NCBI RefSeq assembly: GCF_006829085.1
Contig: NZ_BJTC01000003.1
Location: 310,001 to 374,000, forward strand
Direction of reading: 5' to 3'
Length of the DNA: 64,000 nucleotides
DNA from: Chryseobacterium sp. ON_d1
GTDB lineage: Bacteria > Bacteroidota > Bacteroidia > Flavobacteriales > Weeksellaceae
Shown here in pieces: positions 36,692-44,069 of the stretch; the stretch's first letter is position 1; every line of letters starts with the position of its first letter. The notes below the pieces were generated by a model. It searched no databases. It saw nothing but the letters and a program-made list of their open reading frames with translations, and had not been told where the DNA came from. The translations under genes were made by a program, and so were the position numbers.

Positions 36692-38077
36692 TTACTTGCC
36701 GATACAAAACTTAGAAAAAATATTCCCCAGTACCTCATCATTGGTGACTTCACCAGAAATTTCTCCTATATGTTCCAGTGCGTTTCTGAGCTCATAAGCA
36801 AGCAACTCAGTAGAGATTCGGAAAGAAATGGCTTCTTTCACCTTATGAACAGCATCCAGAGATTTTTTTAATGCTTCAAAGTGACGCTGGTTGGTGATCA
36901 CAACGTTGTTTTCTTCGGATTTTAAATGCTCAACATACGATGAAAGCTCATTTTTCAGATCCTGAATATTTTGATTTTCAACGGCAGAAATCTTTATGAA
37001 ATCAAACTCGTGAGCAATGGCGTTTCTGAAAATGTCTTCTACTGTTTCGTATTTTGTAGGAGTGACTTCATCAATTTTTGTAGCACAGATAATCAGTTTC
37101 AGGTCTTCTCTCAGTAGAGACTGGATCATTTCAATATCTTCAGAAAAATCTTCGGTGGCAGCATCAGCCAGATAGACAAGAATGTTGGCATTTTCAACCT
37201 TTTCCTTTGCCTTTTTAACACCGATAGCTTCAATTTCATCTACTGTTTCACGGAGCCCGGCAGTGTCAATTAATCGGAAAGCATGTCCTTTAATATGGAG
37301 GACTTCCTCAATGGTATCTCTCGTGGTTCCCGCAATATTACTCACAATGGCTCTTTCTTCTTTCAGAAGGGAATTTAGCAGGGTAGACTTTCCTGCGTTG
37401 GGTTTTCCGATGATGGCAACGGCTGTTCCGTTCTTAATGGCATTTCCGTATTGGAAACTTTCGATCAGGGAATTTAATTTTAATTCAATTTTATCAAGTA
37501 ATCCGCTTAAGGCGCTTCTGTCTGCAAATTCAACATCTTCTTCAGCAAAATCCAGTTCCAGTTCGATTAGGGATACAAAATTTAAAAGATCGGTTCTTAA
37601 CAGGGAAATCTCATTGGTAATTCCTCCTTTCAACTGATTAATGGCCACTTTTCTGGAAGCTTCATTTTCAGATGCAATGACATCAGCAATAGCTTCTGCT
37701 TGGGAAAGATCAATTCTACCATTGATAAAGGCGCGGAGTGTAAACTCTCCGGCTTTGGCCATTCTCGCGCCGTTTTTTATAAGGGTTTCAAGAATACGTT
37801 TTCCGATATGCGGCGAGCCGTGAAAAGCAATCTCCACAGAGTTTTCAGTGGTGAAACTTTTTGGGGCCAGGAAAATGGAAAGCATTACTTCATCAATAGC
37901 TTCTGCCTCGTCCATAAAATAACCGTAATGAATGGTATGGGATTTCTGTTTTTCCAGATTTTTAGCCGGAAAACTTTTCTGAACTACAGATAAAGCTTCA
38001 TTTCCTGAAACTCTGATGATGCCTAAAGCACCTATTCCATTGGCCGTAGCCAGTGCACATATCGTATCGTTATTCAT
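36692..38077 (-). CDS. mnmE: tRNA modification GTPase MnmE
   Basis: 461 residues, full length. Works with MnmG to place the carboxymethylaminomethyl group on wobble U34 of some tRNAs. The N-terminal folate-binding domain has HGSP and GEFTLRAFINGRIDL. The G domain (about 210-370) has GKPNAGKST (P-loop), TTRD and DTAGLRE. The C-terminus ends FSKFCIGK, containing the conserved C-x-G-K with the catalytic Cys. The stop is intact although the 3' end (36693-36713) serves as the att site of the adjoining island; integration has restored the coding end, as for islands using trmE/mnmE in other bacteria. Confidence 0.97.
   Translation of the reverse strand: MNNDTICALATANGIGALGIIRVSGNEALSVVQKSFPAKNLEKQKSHTIHYGYFMDEAEAIDEVMLSIFLAPKSFTTENSVEIAFHGSPHIGKRILETLIKNGARMAKAGEFTLRAFINGRIDLSQAEAIADVIASENEASRKVAINQLKGGITNEISLLRTDLLNFVSLIELELDFAEEDVEFADRSALSGLLDKIELKLNSLIESFQYGNAIKNGTAVAIIGKPNAGKSTLLNSLLKEERAIVSNIAGTTRDTIEEVLHIKGHAFRLIDTAGLRETVDEIEAIGVKKAKEKVENANILVYLADAATEDFSEDIEMIQSLLREDLKLIICATKIDEVTPTKYETVEDIFRNAIAHEFDFIKISAVENQNIQDLKNELSSYVEHLKSEENNVVITNQRHFEALKKSLDAVHKVKEAISFRISTELLAYELRNALEHIGEISGEVTNDEVLGNIFSKFCIGK
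36693..36713 (+). other. Chromosomal attachment site at the mnmE 3' end
   Basis: TACTTGCCGATACAAAACTTA covers the final codons of mnmE. Near-identical copies occur at 33623 and, shorter, at 24001. The mnmE/trmE 3' end is a known integration target (for example SGI1 in Salmonella). Confidence 0.75.
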
Positions 38078-38464
38078 AATGCAAATTTACAATTTTTAAT
38101 ATGAATTTTTGCTGAGGTCTTTTATTCACATTATCTATTGTTTTATTCGGGATAAAACAGAAAGACCTGTAAAATTATTACGATTTTGAGTTAAACTATA
38201 ACCTCATCAGGTGGAAAAAACAACATTTAAAAATTAAATAATAGAATATATTTTGATGTTTTTTGAGTGGTTCAGTGTTTTGTTTTTCAATGATTTATGT
38301 TTGTTTTGAATGATGGGTAAGAATATAAATTCTGATGAAGTATTCTATAAGGATAGAAAAATTAAACACTTGTTTGGTATGTTAATTGTTTCTTAATGCG
38401 CCAATGATGTTGAAAATTTAAATATTTTTTATTTAAACGGTAATAATTCGTTAAAATATTATAA
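38078..38464. other. Intergenic region between divergent genes
   Basis: Upstream region shared by mnmE and a secreted-protein gene. AT-rich; no certain promoter boxes or hairpins picked. Confidence 0.4.
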
Positions 38465-39523
38465 ATGTATATGGATAGATTATTTTTCTTAAATATTAAT
38501 AAGAAATTTATTTTTTTATTAATGTTTGCTTTCAGTGCTTTTGCCAATGCTCAGTGTATTCCTTATACAGGACAGGCAATGACAGGTGGAAATACCTATT
38601 GTCTTAGTGGAAACCTTAGTGTAAGTACAAATATCAGTATTCCGAATGGGACGACTCTTATGATACGGTCTGGACAGCTTCAATCCAACAGTATTCAGGT
38701 GGATGGAATATTGGAAATTGGTGACGGGGCAAGTGTTCAGTCTACAGGAACCGTGAAAGTAGGTACTTTCGGATCTCAGAAAAATTCAAAGATTAAATTA
38801 GGAACGAAATCTTTCCTCTCTCTTGTTGGATCAGTAATTCAGGAAGATCCAACCTTTGGAGGCTTCTATCCCGGAACGACTTCAGTGATCGAGATGGGAA
38901 CAAACAGTGTAGTGGAAATTTGTGGAACATTTACCCAGCAGTCTACTACATATCCCTCTGTTGAATACATGGGTACTCCTACCGGTAAAGCGTACTGTAT
39001 TGCAAAAGCAGATGTAAGTGGAGGGGGAGGAGCTTCCATAATCAGTGATGATGCCCAGATTGTAACTATTGCGATGGGATCTGTTATAGGGTTAGGAATG
39101 GGGAACTCAAGCTTCTGTGGACCAAATGCCACGAAGGCTATGTGTCCTGCTCTTTGGCCCGAAGGATTATCAGAAGATAAAGCCAGCTGTGGGAATGCTC
39201 CAATTATTATTGATGATATCGACGGATTCTGTACTAAGCCTGGAGCTTCCGGTACACCTGACGGATACACCAGATTCGGAATTACTGTGCAGCAGAAAAG
39301 CGGTGCGTGGCCTGAAAATATCCCTAACGGATTTTTAGCCATGGAATCAAAAAACAAAGGATTTGTTATTACCAGGGTTCAGCATGTAAGTCAGGTGCCA
39401 CAGTCCGGAGATGCTATCGCAGAGCCGAAAGAAGGAATGCTTCTGTATGACATTCAGGACAAATGTGTAAAGCTTTATAACGGAACAGAATGGAAATGTA
39501 TACAAAAAAGCTGTAATGATTAA
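38465..39523 (+). CDS. Secreted hypothetical protein
   Basis: 352 residues with a signal peptide (KKFIFLLMFAFSAFANAQ). The N-terminal half reads like a right-handed beta-helix or autotransporter-like strand series (SISIP-type NISIPNGTTLMIRSGQLQ, IQVDGILEIGDGASVQSTG, IKLGTKSFLSLVGS). The C-terminal 70 residues (GFLAMESKNKGFVITRVQ ... GMLLYDIQDKCVKLYNGTEWKCI) match the protein encoded next. No T9SS tail. Overlaps the leader of the next gene by a few bases; the pair is probably one operon. Function unknown. Confidence 0.8.
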   Translation: MYMDRLFFLNINKKFIFLLMFAFSAFANAQCIPYTGQAMTGGNTYCLSGNLSVSTNISIPNGTTLMIRSGQLQSNSIQVDGILEIGDGASVQSTGTVKVGTFGSQKNSKIKLGTKSFLSLVGSVIQEDPTFGGFYPGTTSVIEMGTNSVVEICGTFTQQSTTYPSVEYMGTPTGKAYCIAKADVSGGGGASIISDDAQIVTIAMGSVIGLGMGNSSFCGPNATKAMCPALWPEGLSEDKASCGNAPIIIDDIDGFCTKPGASGTPDGYTRFGITVQQKSGAWPENIPNGFLAMESKNKGFVITRVQHVSQVPQSGDAIAEPKEGMLLYDIQDKCVKLYNGTEWKCIQKSCND

Positions 39524-39539
39524 CCCCAATGGTAACAAT

Positions 39540-40055
39540 ATGAAAAATATAAAAAACATAAGTATGGCAGTTGCTTTGGTTGCCTTTAATTCATTTTTTG
39601 CACAAGTTGCAATTGGTAAGCAATCGGTGGATGGGATCAGTACTGTCCTGGATTTTGATAATGGGTCCGGAAATACAAGAGGTTTGATTCTTCCTGCAAC
39701 ATCAGGTTTTCCCACAGGGAGCATTGCTAATGGAACATTTATCTTTGATGTTACAGATAAAAAGGTAAAAGTATATGAGAATAATACCTGGAAATCCTTG
39801 TCAGATACAGGGAGCTCAGGCGCGGTTGCTGTCAACAATTCAGCAGAATCCGGGAAGGGGGTTATTATAGGCAGTGATGAAAGTAGCGCTGATGGAGTAT
39901 TGGTATTGGAATCCCGGAATAAAGCAATGGTGCTGCCAAAAATAGCAACGCCGCATATCATTGTAAAAAATCCTTATCCAGGAATGATGTGTTATGATAC
40001 AGCCAGTAAAACGCTTGCCGTGTTTGACGGATCAGTCTGGAATTACTGGAAATAA
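39540..40055 (+). CDS. Secreted hypothetical protein, paralogue of upstream C-terminus
   Basis: About 171 residues. Signal peptide (SMAVALVAFNSFFAQ), mature start VAIGKQSVDGISTVLDFD. The end (GVLVLESRNKAMVLPKIATP ... YPGMMCYDTASKTLAVFDGSVWNYWK) parallels the end of the preceding gene and the 'GLILP...G...YDG..W' modules of the QVGINT-type proteins. The Met before KNIKN is chosen as start because it gives a proper signal peptide. 16 bp after the preceding gene, closed by a terminator. Confidence 0.78.
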   Translation: MKNIKNISMAVALVAFNSFFAQVAIGKQSVDGISTVLDFDNGSGNTRGLILPATSGFPTGSIANGTFIFDVTDKKVKVYENNTWKSLSDTGSSGAVAVNNSAESGKGVIIGSDESSADGVLVLESRNKAMVLPKIATPHIIVKNPYPGMMCYDTASKTLAVFDGSVWNYWK

Positions 40056-40080
40056 CAAGAAAATATCATATTTTAATAAC

Positions 40081-40114
40081 AAAAGCAGCTGTGAATTAAT
40101 ATACAGCTGCTTTT
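40081..40114. terminator. Bidirectional terminator
   Basis: Perfect 12-bp stem AAAAGCAGCTGT / ACAGCTGCTTTT with a 10-nt loop, between converging genes; A and T runs on both sides suit both directions. Confidence 0.93.
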
Positions 40115-40122
40115 CTTTTGAC

Positions 40123-40593
40123 TTAAACAATCTGAACACTTTCCTTGATGCTGTTCATCACAAAAATGCTTTTGGTCTGGCCAATTCCTTCGATTTCGGA
40201 TAATTTATTCACAAAAAACTCATGAAATTCATCCATATTCGGAGCCAGGATTTTGAGCATAAAATCAAAATCTCCACTGATGTTGTAAAACTCTACCACT
40301 TCTTTCAGTCTGCCGACTTCTTCAATAAATTTTCCTGCCGTTTTTTTATTGTGAACATTCAGGGCAATCATACAGATGACCATCATTCCTTTATTGACTT
40401 TCTTGCGGTCTACAACGGCGGTATATTCTTTAATGATGCCCTGTTTTTCCATACGTTTGATACGCTCGTGAGTGGGTGTAGGGCTCAGGTTGATTCTTGC
40501 TGAAATGTCCCGTACACTCATTTTAGCGTCTTTCTGAAGCAGACGGAGGATCGACAGATCTTTTTCATCGGGAATATAATTCTCAGTTGCCAT
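40123..40593 (-). CDS. Lrp/AsnC-family regulator
   Basis: 156 residues of the usual Lrp length. N-terminal HTH (DEKDLSILRLLQKDAKMSVRDISARINLS ... HERIKRMEKQGIIKEYTAVVD) and C-terminal RAM ligand domain (VICMIALNVHNKK ... VVEFYNISGDFDFMLKILAPNMDEFHEFF). Senses an amino acid or similar small molecule. Divergent from an MFS exporter 143 bp away, which it may control; Lrp-exporter pairs of this kind are common (inference). Confidence 0.93.
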   Translation of the reverse strand: MATENYIPDEKDLSILRLLQKDAKMSVRDISARINLSPTPTHERIKRMEKQGIIKEYTAVVDRKKVNKGMMVICMIALNVHNKKTAGKFIEEVGRLKEVVEFYNISGDFDFMLKILAPNMDEFHEFFVNKLSEIEGIGQTKSIFVMNSIKESVQIV

Positions 40594-40713
40594 TTTGTTC
40601 TGTTTTTATAGGGGGTTGTTAGCTGTATTAGGTAATTTGTTCTTTTAATGTTTTGTAATAGATGATTTCGTTCCAAATTTATGATTAAATTTTTATATAC
40701 GTTCTGTTAATTT

Positions 40714-40721
40714 TAATTTTG
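40714..40721 (+). promoter_or_regulatory. -7 box of the MFS gene (TAATTTTG)
   Basis: TAATTTTG followed by C fits TAnnTTTG and lies 15 bp before the start codon of the transporter, so the 5' leader is very short. No clear -33 box. Confidence 0.5.
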
Positions 40722-40736
40722 CAGGAAATTTGAAAT

Positions 40737-42125
40737 ATGGATACAAGGAAAAACTTAATATTAATTTTAGCATCGGTAGGAACATTTGTGGAGGCTTTGG
40801 ATATTGCCATTATTAATTTAACAATTCCTTCTATTCAGCAGCAGTTTCAGATCGGAGCAGAAACGGTTCAATGGCTGCAGACCCTTTATGTACTGTTTTT
40901 TGGAGGATTTCTGATTATTGGAGGTAAGCTTTCTGATCAGATCGGAAGAAAAAAGATGTTTTTACTCGGAGCTTTGATCTTTATGCTCACTTCATTGGGG
41001 GCAGGAGTATCTCAAAACTTTGAAATACTGTCAATATTCCGTGCTTTACAGGGGTTGGGAGCTGCTTTGGTGATGCCTTCAGCATTATCTATCGTAACGA
41101 ATACCTTCAGGGAGGAGCAGGAGAGAAACCGTGCGATCGGAATTTTCAGTTCATTTGCTGCTATCGGTTCCGGCAGCGGCCTTTCGGTAGGAGGAATTAT
41201 CAGTACTTACCTTAGCTGGCATTGGGTTTTCCTGATCAATGTTCCGATTCTCTTAATCACATTGGTACTTTCGTACTACTATCTTCCATCAGATGAAAAA
41301 AGTGAAACCGCTAAGAAAACAGATGTGGTATCCGGAATATTGATGGTGATGGGACTTTTAAGTTTAACATACGGAACTCATGAACTGGTTCATATTAAAG
41401 AACAGCCTTACCTGATAACAGGTTCTTTGGTTCTGGCATTGCTGCTTATTGTCATGGTTTATTACCGGTTGAGATCTGTTACAGAGCCATTGGTTGATCT
41501 GAAATTGTTTAAACATAGGTCTTTAGTCGTTTCCAATGCTGCATTCTTTATGCTGGGCGCATTTTTTATCGGGTTCTTATTCCTGATTTCACTGATGCTT
41601 CAGAAAGACATGGGATACAGTGCTGCAGCAGCAGGGTTAATGCTTGTTCCGTTCAGTATTATATCTGCCCTGACTGCCAAGTTCATTCTGCCTCATGTCT
41701 CAAAACGTCTGATTTCCTCTCAAATGGGCGTTTTAGGATGGCTGTTTATGTTGATTGGAGGTTTATTATTACTGATCTCTGTTTACACAGGACATCCGCT
41801 AACTTTGGTTTTATTGGGAGCGGCATGTATTTCGGGAGTAGGAATGACGTTCTGCTTTACTGCACTTTCAGTAATGGGAATTCAGGATGTTGAACCTTCC
41901 AATTATGGTCTGGCATCAAGTTTGAGCTCTACCAGTTACTTTTTGGGTGCCGGGATAGGGCTGTCTTTCATGACTTTGATGGGGCAGATCTTTCCGTCAG
42001 AATTTTCAGTGGGAAGCCTCAACCTGATGATATTGACAGGTTACGCTCTTTTGGCGCTTGGAATGTTATCTTATTTTATCTTGAAAAGCTTAAAAGTGAA
42101 GCGGGCAGAAGTAGCTGTTTCATAA
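40737..42125 (+). CDS. MFS drug exporter, DHA2 (14-TM, EmrB/QacA type)
   Basis: 462 residues of inner-membrane transporter with about 14 hydrophobic segments. DHA2 hallmarks: LDIAIINLTIPSIQQQF in TM1, GGKLSDQIGRKK (motif A) after TM2, and RALQGLGAALVMPSALSIV (motif B) in TM4, followed by GIFSSFAAIGSGSGLSVGG (motif C region). Proton-driven export of drugs or amphiphilic compounds. Divergent to the Lrp regulator, which may respond to its substrate. Monocistronic. Confidence 0.92.
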   Translation: MDTRKNLILILASVGTFVEALDIAIINLTIPSIQQQFQIGAETVQWLQTLYVLFFGGFLIIGGKLSDQIGRKKMFLLGALIFMLTSLGAGVSQNFEILSIFRALQGLGAALVMPSALSIVTNTFREEQERNRAIGIFSSFAAIGSGSGLSVGGIISTYLSWHWVFLINVPILLITLVLSYYYLPSDEKSETAKKTDVVSGILMVMGLLSLTYGTHELVHIKEQPYLITGSLVLALLLIVMVYYRLRSVTEPLVDLKLFKHRSLVVSNAAFFMLGAFFIGFLFLISLMLQKDMGYSAAAAGLMLVPFSIISALTAKFILPHVSKRLISSQMGVLGWLFMLIGGLLLLISVYTGHPLTLVLLGAACISGVGMTFCFTALSVMGIQDVEPSNYGLASSLSSTSYFLGAGIGLSFMTLMGQIFPSEFSVGSLNLMILTGYALLALGMLSYFILKSLKVKRAEVAVS

Positions 42126-42245
42126 TGAGCGGCCTTAAAAATACACAAACTATATGAGGAAAGAATCGGCGCCCAGGTGTCGGTTCTTTTTTTGCAAATT
42201 TGCTTATCATTTTTACCCAATAGTTTCTTCCTCTTGCTATTTCGC

Positions 42246-42253
42246 TATCTTTG
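42246..42253 (+). promoter_or_regulatory. -7 box of the phosphoesterase gene (TATCTTTG)
   Basis: TATCTTTG with a following C fits TAnnTTTG, 17 bp before the chosen ATG. This supports the downstream start rather than the ATG at 42154. Confidence 0.55.
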
Positions 42254-42270
42254 CTTCTTTACTATTTGTC

Positions 42271-43017
42271 ATGAAAATACAGGTTATTAGCGATCTTCAT
42301 CGGGAATTTGGGAGTACGGAATTATATTTTGATCATTCGGATATTGTTGTGCTGGCAGGGGATGTCAATCTCGGAACCAAAGGTATTGAATGGATTAAAG
42401 ATGTCATTCCTGACAAACCTGTCATCTATGTTTTGGGTAATCATGAATACTATAAAGGCTCATACCCGAAAACCCTTAACAAGATCAAAGAAGCGGCTCT
42501 GGATTCCAATGTTCATGTGCTTGAAAATTCATGTGTAGATATTGAAGGAGTGCGTTTTCATGGGGCCACCTTATGGACGGATTTTTCCATCTTTGGAAAT
42601 CCTGTTCAGTACGGAATGCTTTGTCAGTCCAAAATGAATGATTATAAAATGATCAGGAGAGATCCTTCCTATTCGAAAATGAGAACACTGGATACCTTTA
42701 AAATCCATCAGTTCTCAAAACAATGGCTGCAGGAAAGCCTGAAAGATTCAAGAGGACTTAAAAATATTGTCATTACGCATCATGCGCCCAGCATCAGATC
42801 AGTGCCGGAACAATATCAAGAAGATGAACTAACGGCTGCCTATGCTTCTGATCTGGAGGATGTAATAAAAGAATATCAGCCATTATACTGGATTCACGGC
42901 CACATTCACACTCCATGCAGATATAAAATTGATGAAACGGAAGTGATCTGCAACCCTCACGGTTATATTGATGAGAAGTACAACGGATATGATAAGGAAT
43001 TGATTATTGTTGTTTAA
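42271..43017 (+). CDS. Calcineurin-like metallophosphoesterase
   Basis: About 248 residues, cytosolic. Complete motif set: D-x-H in ISDLHREFG at the N-terminus, GDVN, GNHEYY near residue 65, VITHHAP near 170 and HGHIHTP near 210, which bind two metals. Hydrolyses phosphomono- or diesters; substrate unknown. The start at MKIQVISDLH is chosen because the metal-binding strand begins there and a promoter box sits directly before it. The upstream extension reads as Phe/Cys-rich non-coding sequence. Confidence 0.9.
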   Translation: MKIQVISDLHREFGSTELYFDHSDIVVLAGDVNLGTKGIEWIKDVIPDKPVIYVLGNHEYYKGSYPKTLNKIKEAALDSNVHVLENSCVDIEGVRFHGATLWTDFSIFGNPVQYGMLCQSKMNDYKMIRRDPSYSKMRTLDTFKIHQFSKQWLQESLKDSRGLKNIVITHHAPSIRSVPEQYQEDELTAAYASDLEDVIKEYQPLYWIHGHIHTPCRYKIDETEVICNPHGYIDEKYNGYDKELIIVV

Positions 43018-43085
43018 CAAAAATGTACTCAGCAGATGTTTCCTTAGATTTTCTTTTTTTGCTTTAGAATGATAAAGTAAAATTG

Positions 43086-43120
43086 AATCTGCTTCGTCTG
43101 TATTGATGAAGCAGATTTTT
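43086..43120 (+). terminator. Rho-independent terminator
   Basis: Perfect 10-bp stem AATCTGCTTC / GAAGCAGATT, 12-nt loop and five T residues. It ends the phosphoesterase transcript just before the next gene. Confidence 0.85.
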
Positions 43121-43134
43121 AATCCATTATCATT

Positions 43135-43686
43135 ATGAAGACAAATATACAGGAGGGGATCATTCTTATTCCGGATTTCAGCGGATTTACCGAGTTTGTG
43201 TTCAGTACAAAACTGTATACAGGTGAGTATATTGTACGACAGTTACTGTCTACGCTGATTGATGTAAATAATCAGTACTTTGAAATTTCCGAGATTGAGG
43301 GTGATGCCATTTTATTTTACCGTTATGATGAAAATCCATCTTACAAAAGTATATCAAAGATGCTGTGGAAGATGAGAAGTGCTTTCAACAGGAAAATAGA
43401 GGAACTGAGCAGGAGCTTAGGGACTACTATTGATCTGGCTCTCAAGTTCATTGTTCATTATGGCTCCTTTTCCCAATATAGTATTGGAAATTTCAGAAAA
43501 TTATATGGAAAAACAATTGTGGAAGCTCATCAGCTTTTAAAAAACGGAATAGCAGAGCAGCCTTCATATGCTCTTTTCAGCAATTCTTTCCTGGAAAACA
43601 GCAGAAAACAGAAATCTGATTTTAACGGGGACCCGCTTCGCCTGCCTGAAGTAGGAGTTATCCATTATTTTGAAAGTTTAAACTAA
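43135..43686 (+). CDS. DUF2652 protein, class III cyclase-like fold
   Basis: 183 residues. GIILIPDFSGFTEFV at the N-terminus and EIEGDAILFYRY near residue 60 match DUF2652, a family related to the adenylate/guanylate cyclase catalytic domain. D13 and D62 stand where cyclases bind metal. The C-terminal segment (YGKTIVEAHQLLKNGI) matches the cyclase region that marks the end of the core. Whether it makes a cyclic nucleotide is unknown. Between two terminators, so monocistronic. Confidence 0.8.
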   Translation: MKTNIQEGIILIPDFSGFTEFVFSTKLYTGEYIVRQLLSTLIDVNNQYFEISEIEGDAILFYRYDENPSYKSISKMLWKMRSAFNRKIEELSRSLGTTIDLALKFIVHYGSFSQYSIGNFRKLYGKTIVEAHQLLKNGIAEQPSYALFSNSFLENSRKQKSDFNGDPLRLPEVGVIHYFESLN

Positions 43687-43728
43687 CGTATATTTTAATA
43701 GTATTCCTTGTAAATTTACTATTGCTGG

Positions 43729-43756
43729 AGGTCCGGGTGAGATCCGGACCTTTTTT
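43729..43756 (+). terminator. Rho-independent terminator
   Basis: Perfect 8-bp stem AGGTCCGG / CCGGACCT with a 7-nt loop and six T residues, 43 bp after the DUF2652 gene. Confidence 0.92.
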
Positions 43757-44069
43757 GTCAGGTCTTTGAAGATCTGCTGATGAAGAAATTTTTTCCTGTT
43801 TTAATACAAATATTCATGTGCTCGTCATTAATTTAGAAATTTTTTATGCTATACTGAAATTACATATAAAATACTTTTTTAAGAGTATTTATTATTGAGG
43901 TAATTTATATTGTATTGATTTTTTGAATAGTTTATATTTTTTTTGAATTTATGTTCTTGTTTTCAGTTGGTATCTTATTGGAAATTAAATGCTTATTTTA
44001 ATTTTTTTTACTTTTTGATGTAACAAATACATGAAGATAGTGGTCTTATAGAAAAAACTATAATTTCAC
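43757..44069. other. Intergenic, AT-rich
   Basis: Upstream region of the outer-membrane barrel gene, very T-rich. No clean promoter pair or hairpin found. Confidence 0.4.

Noticed and set aside
24001-36700. Intact prophage or conjugative element
   Set aside because: No integrase, relaxase, transfer, capsid or terminase genes are visible; only an excisionase remnant and a possible RteC-like stub remain.
36692-36720. Truncation of mnmE by the island
   Set aside because: The C-terminal CIGK and stop are present and the protein has full length, so insertion restored the gene end.
37182-37637. 151-codon frame antisense to mnmE
   Set aside because: mnmE is certain and the antisense frame has only mirrored composition.
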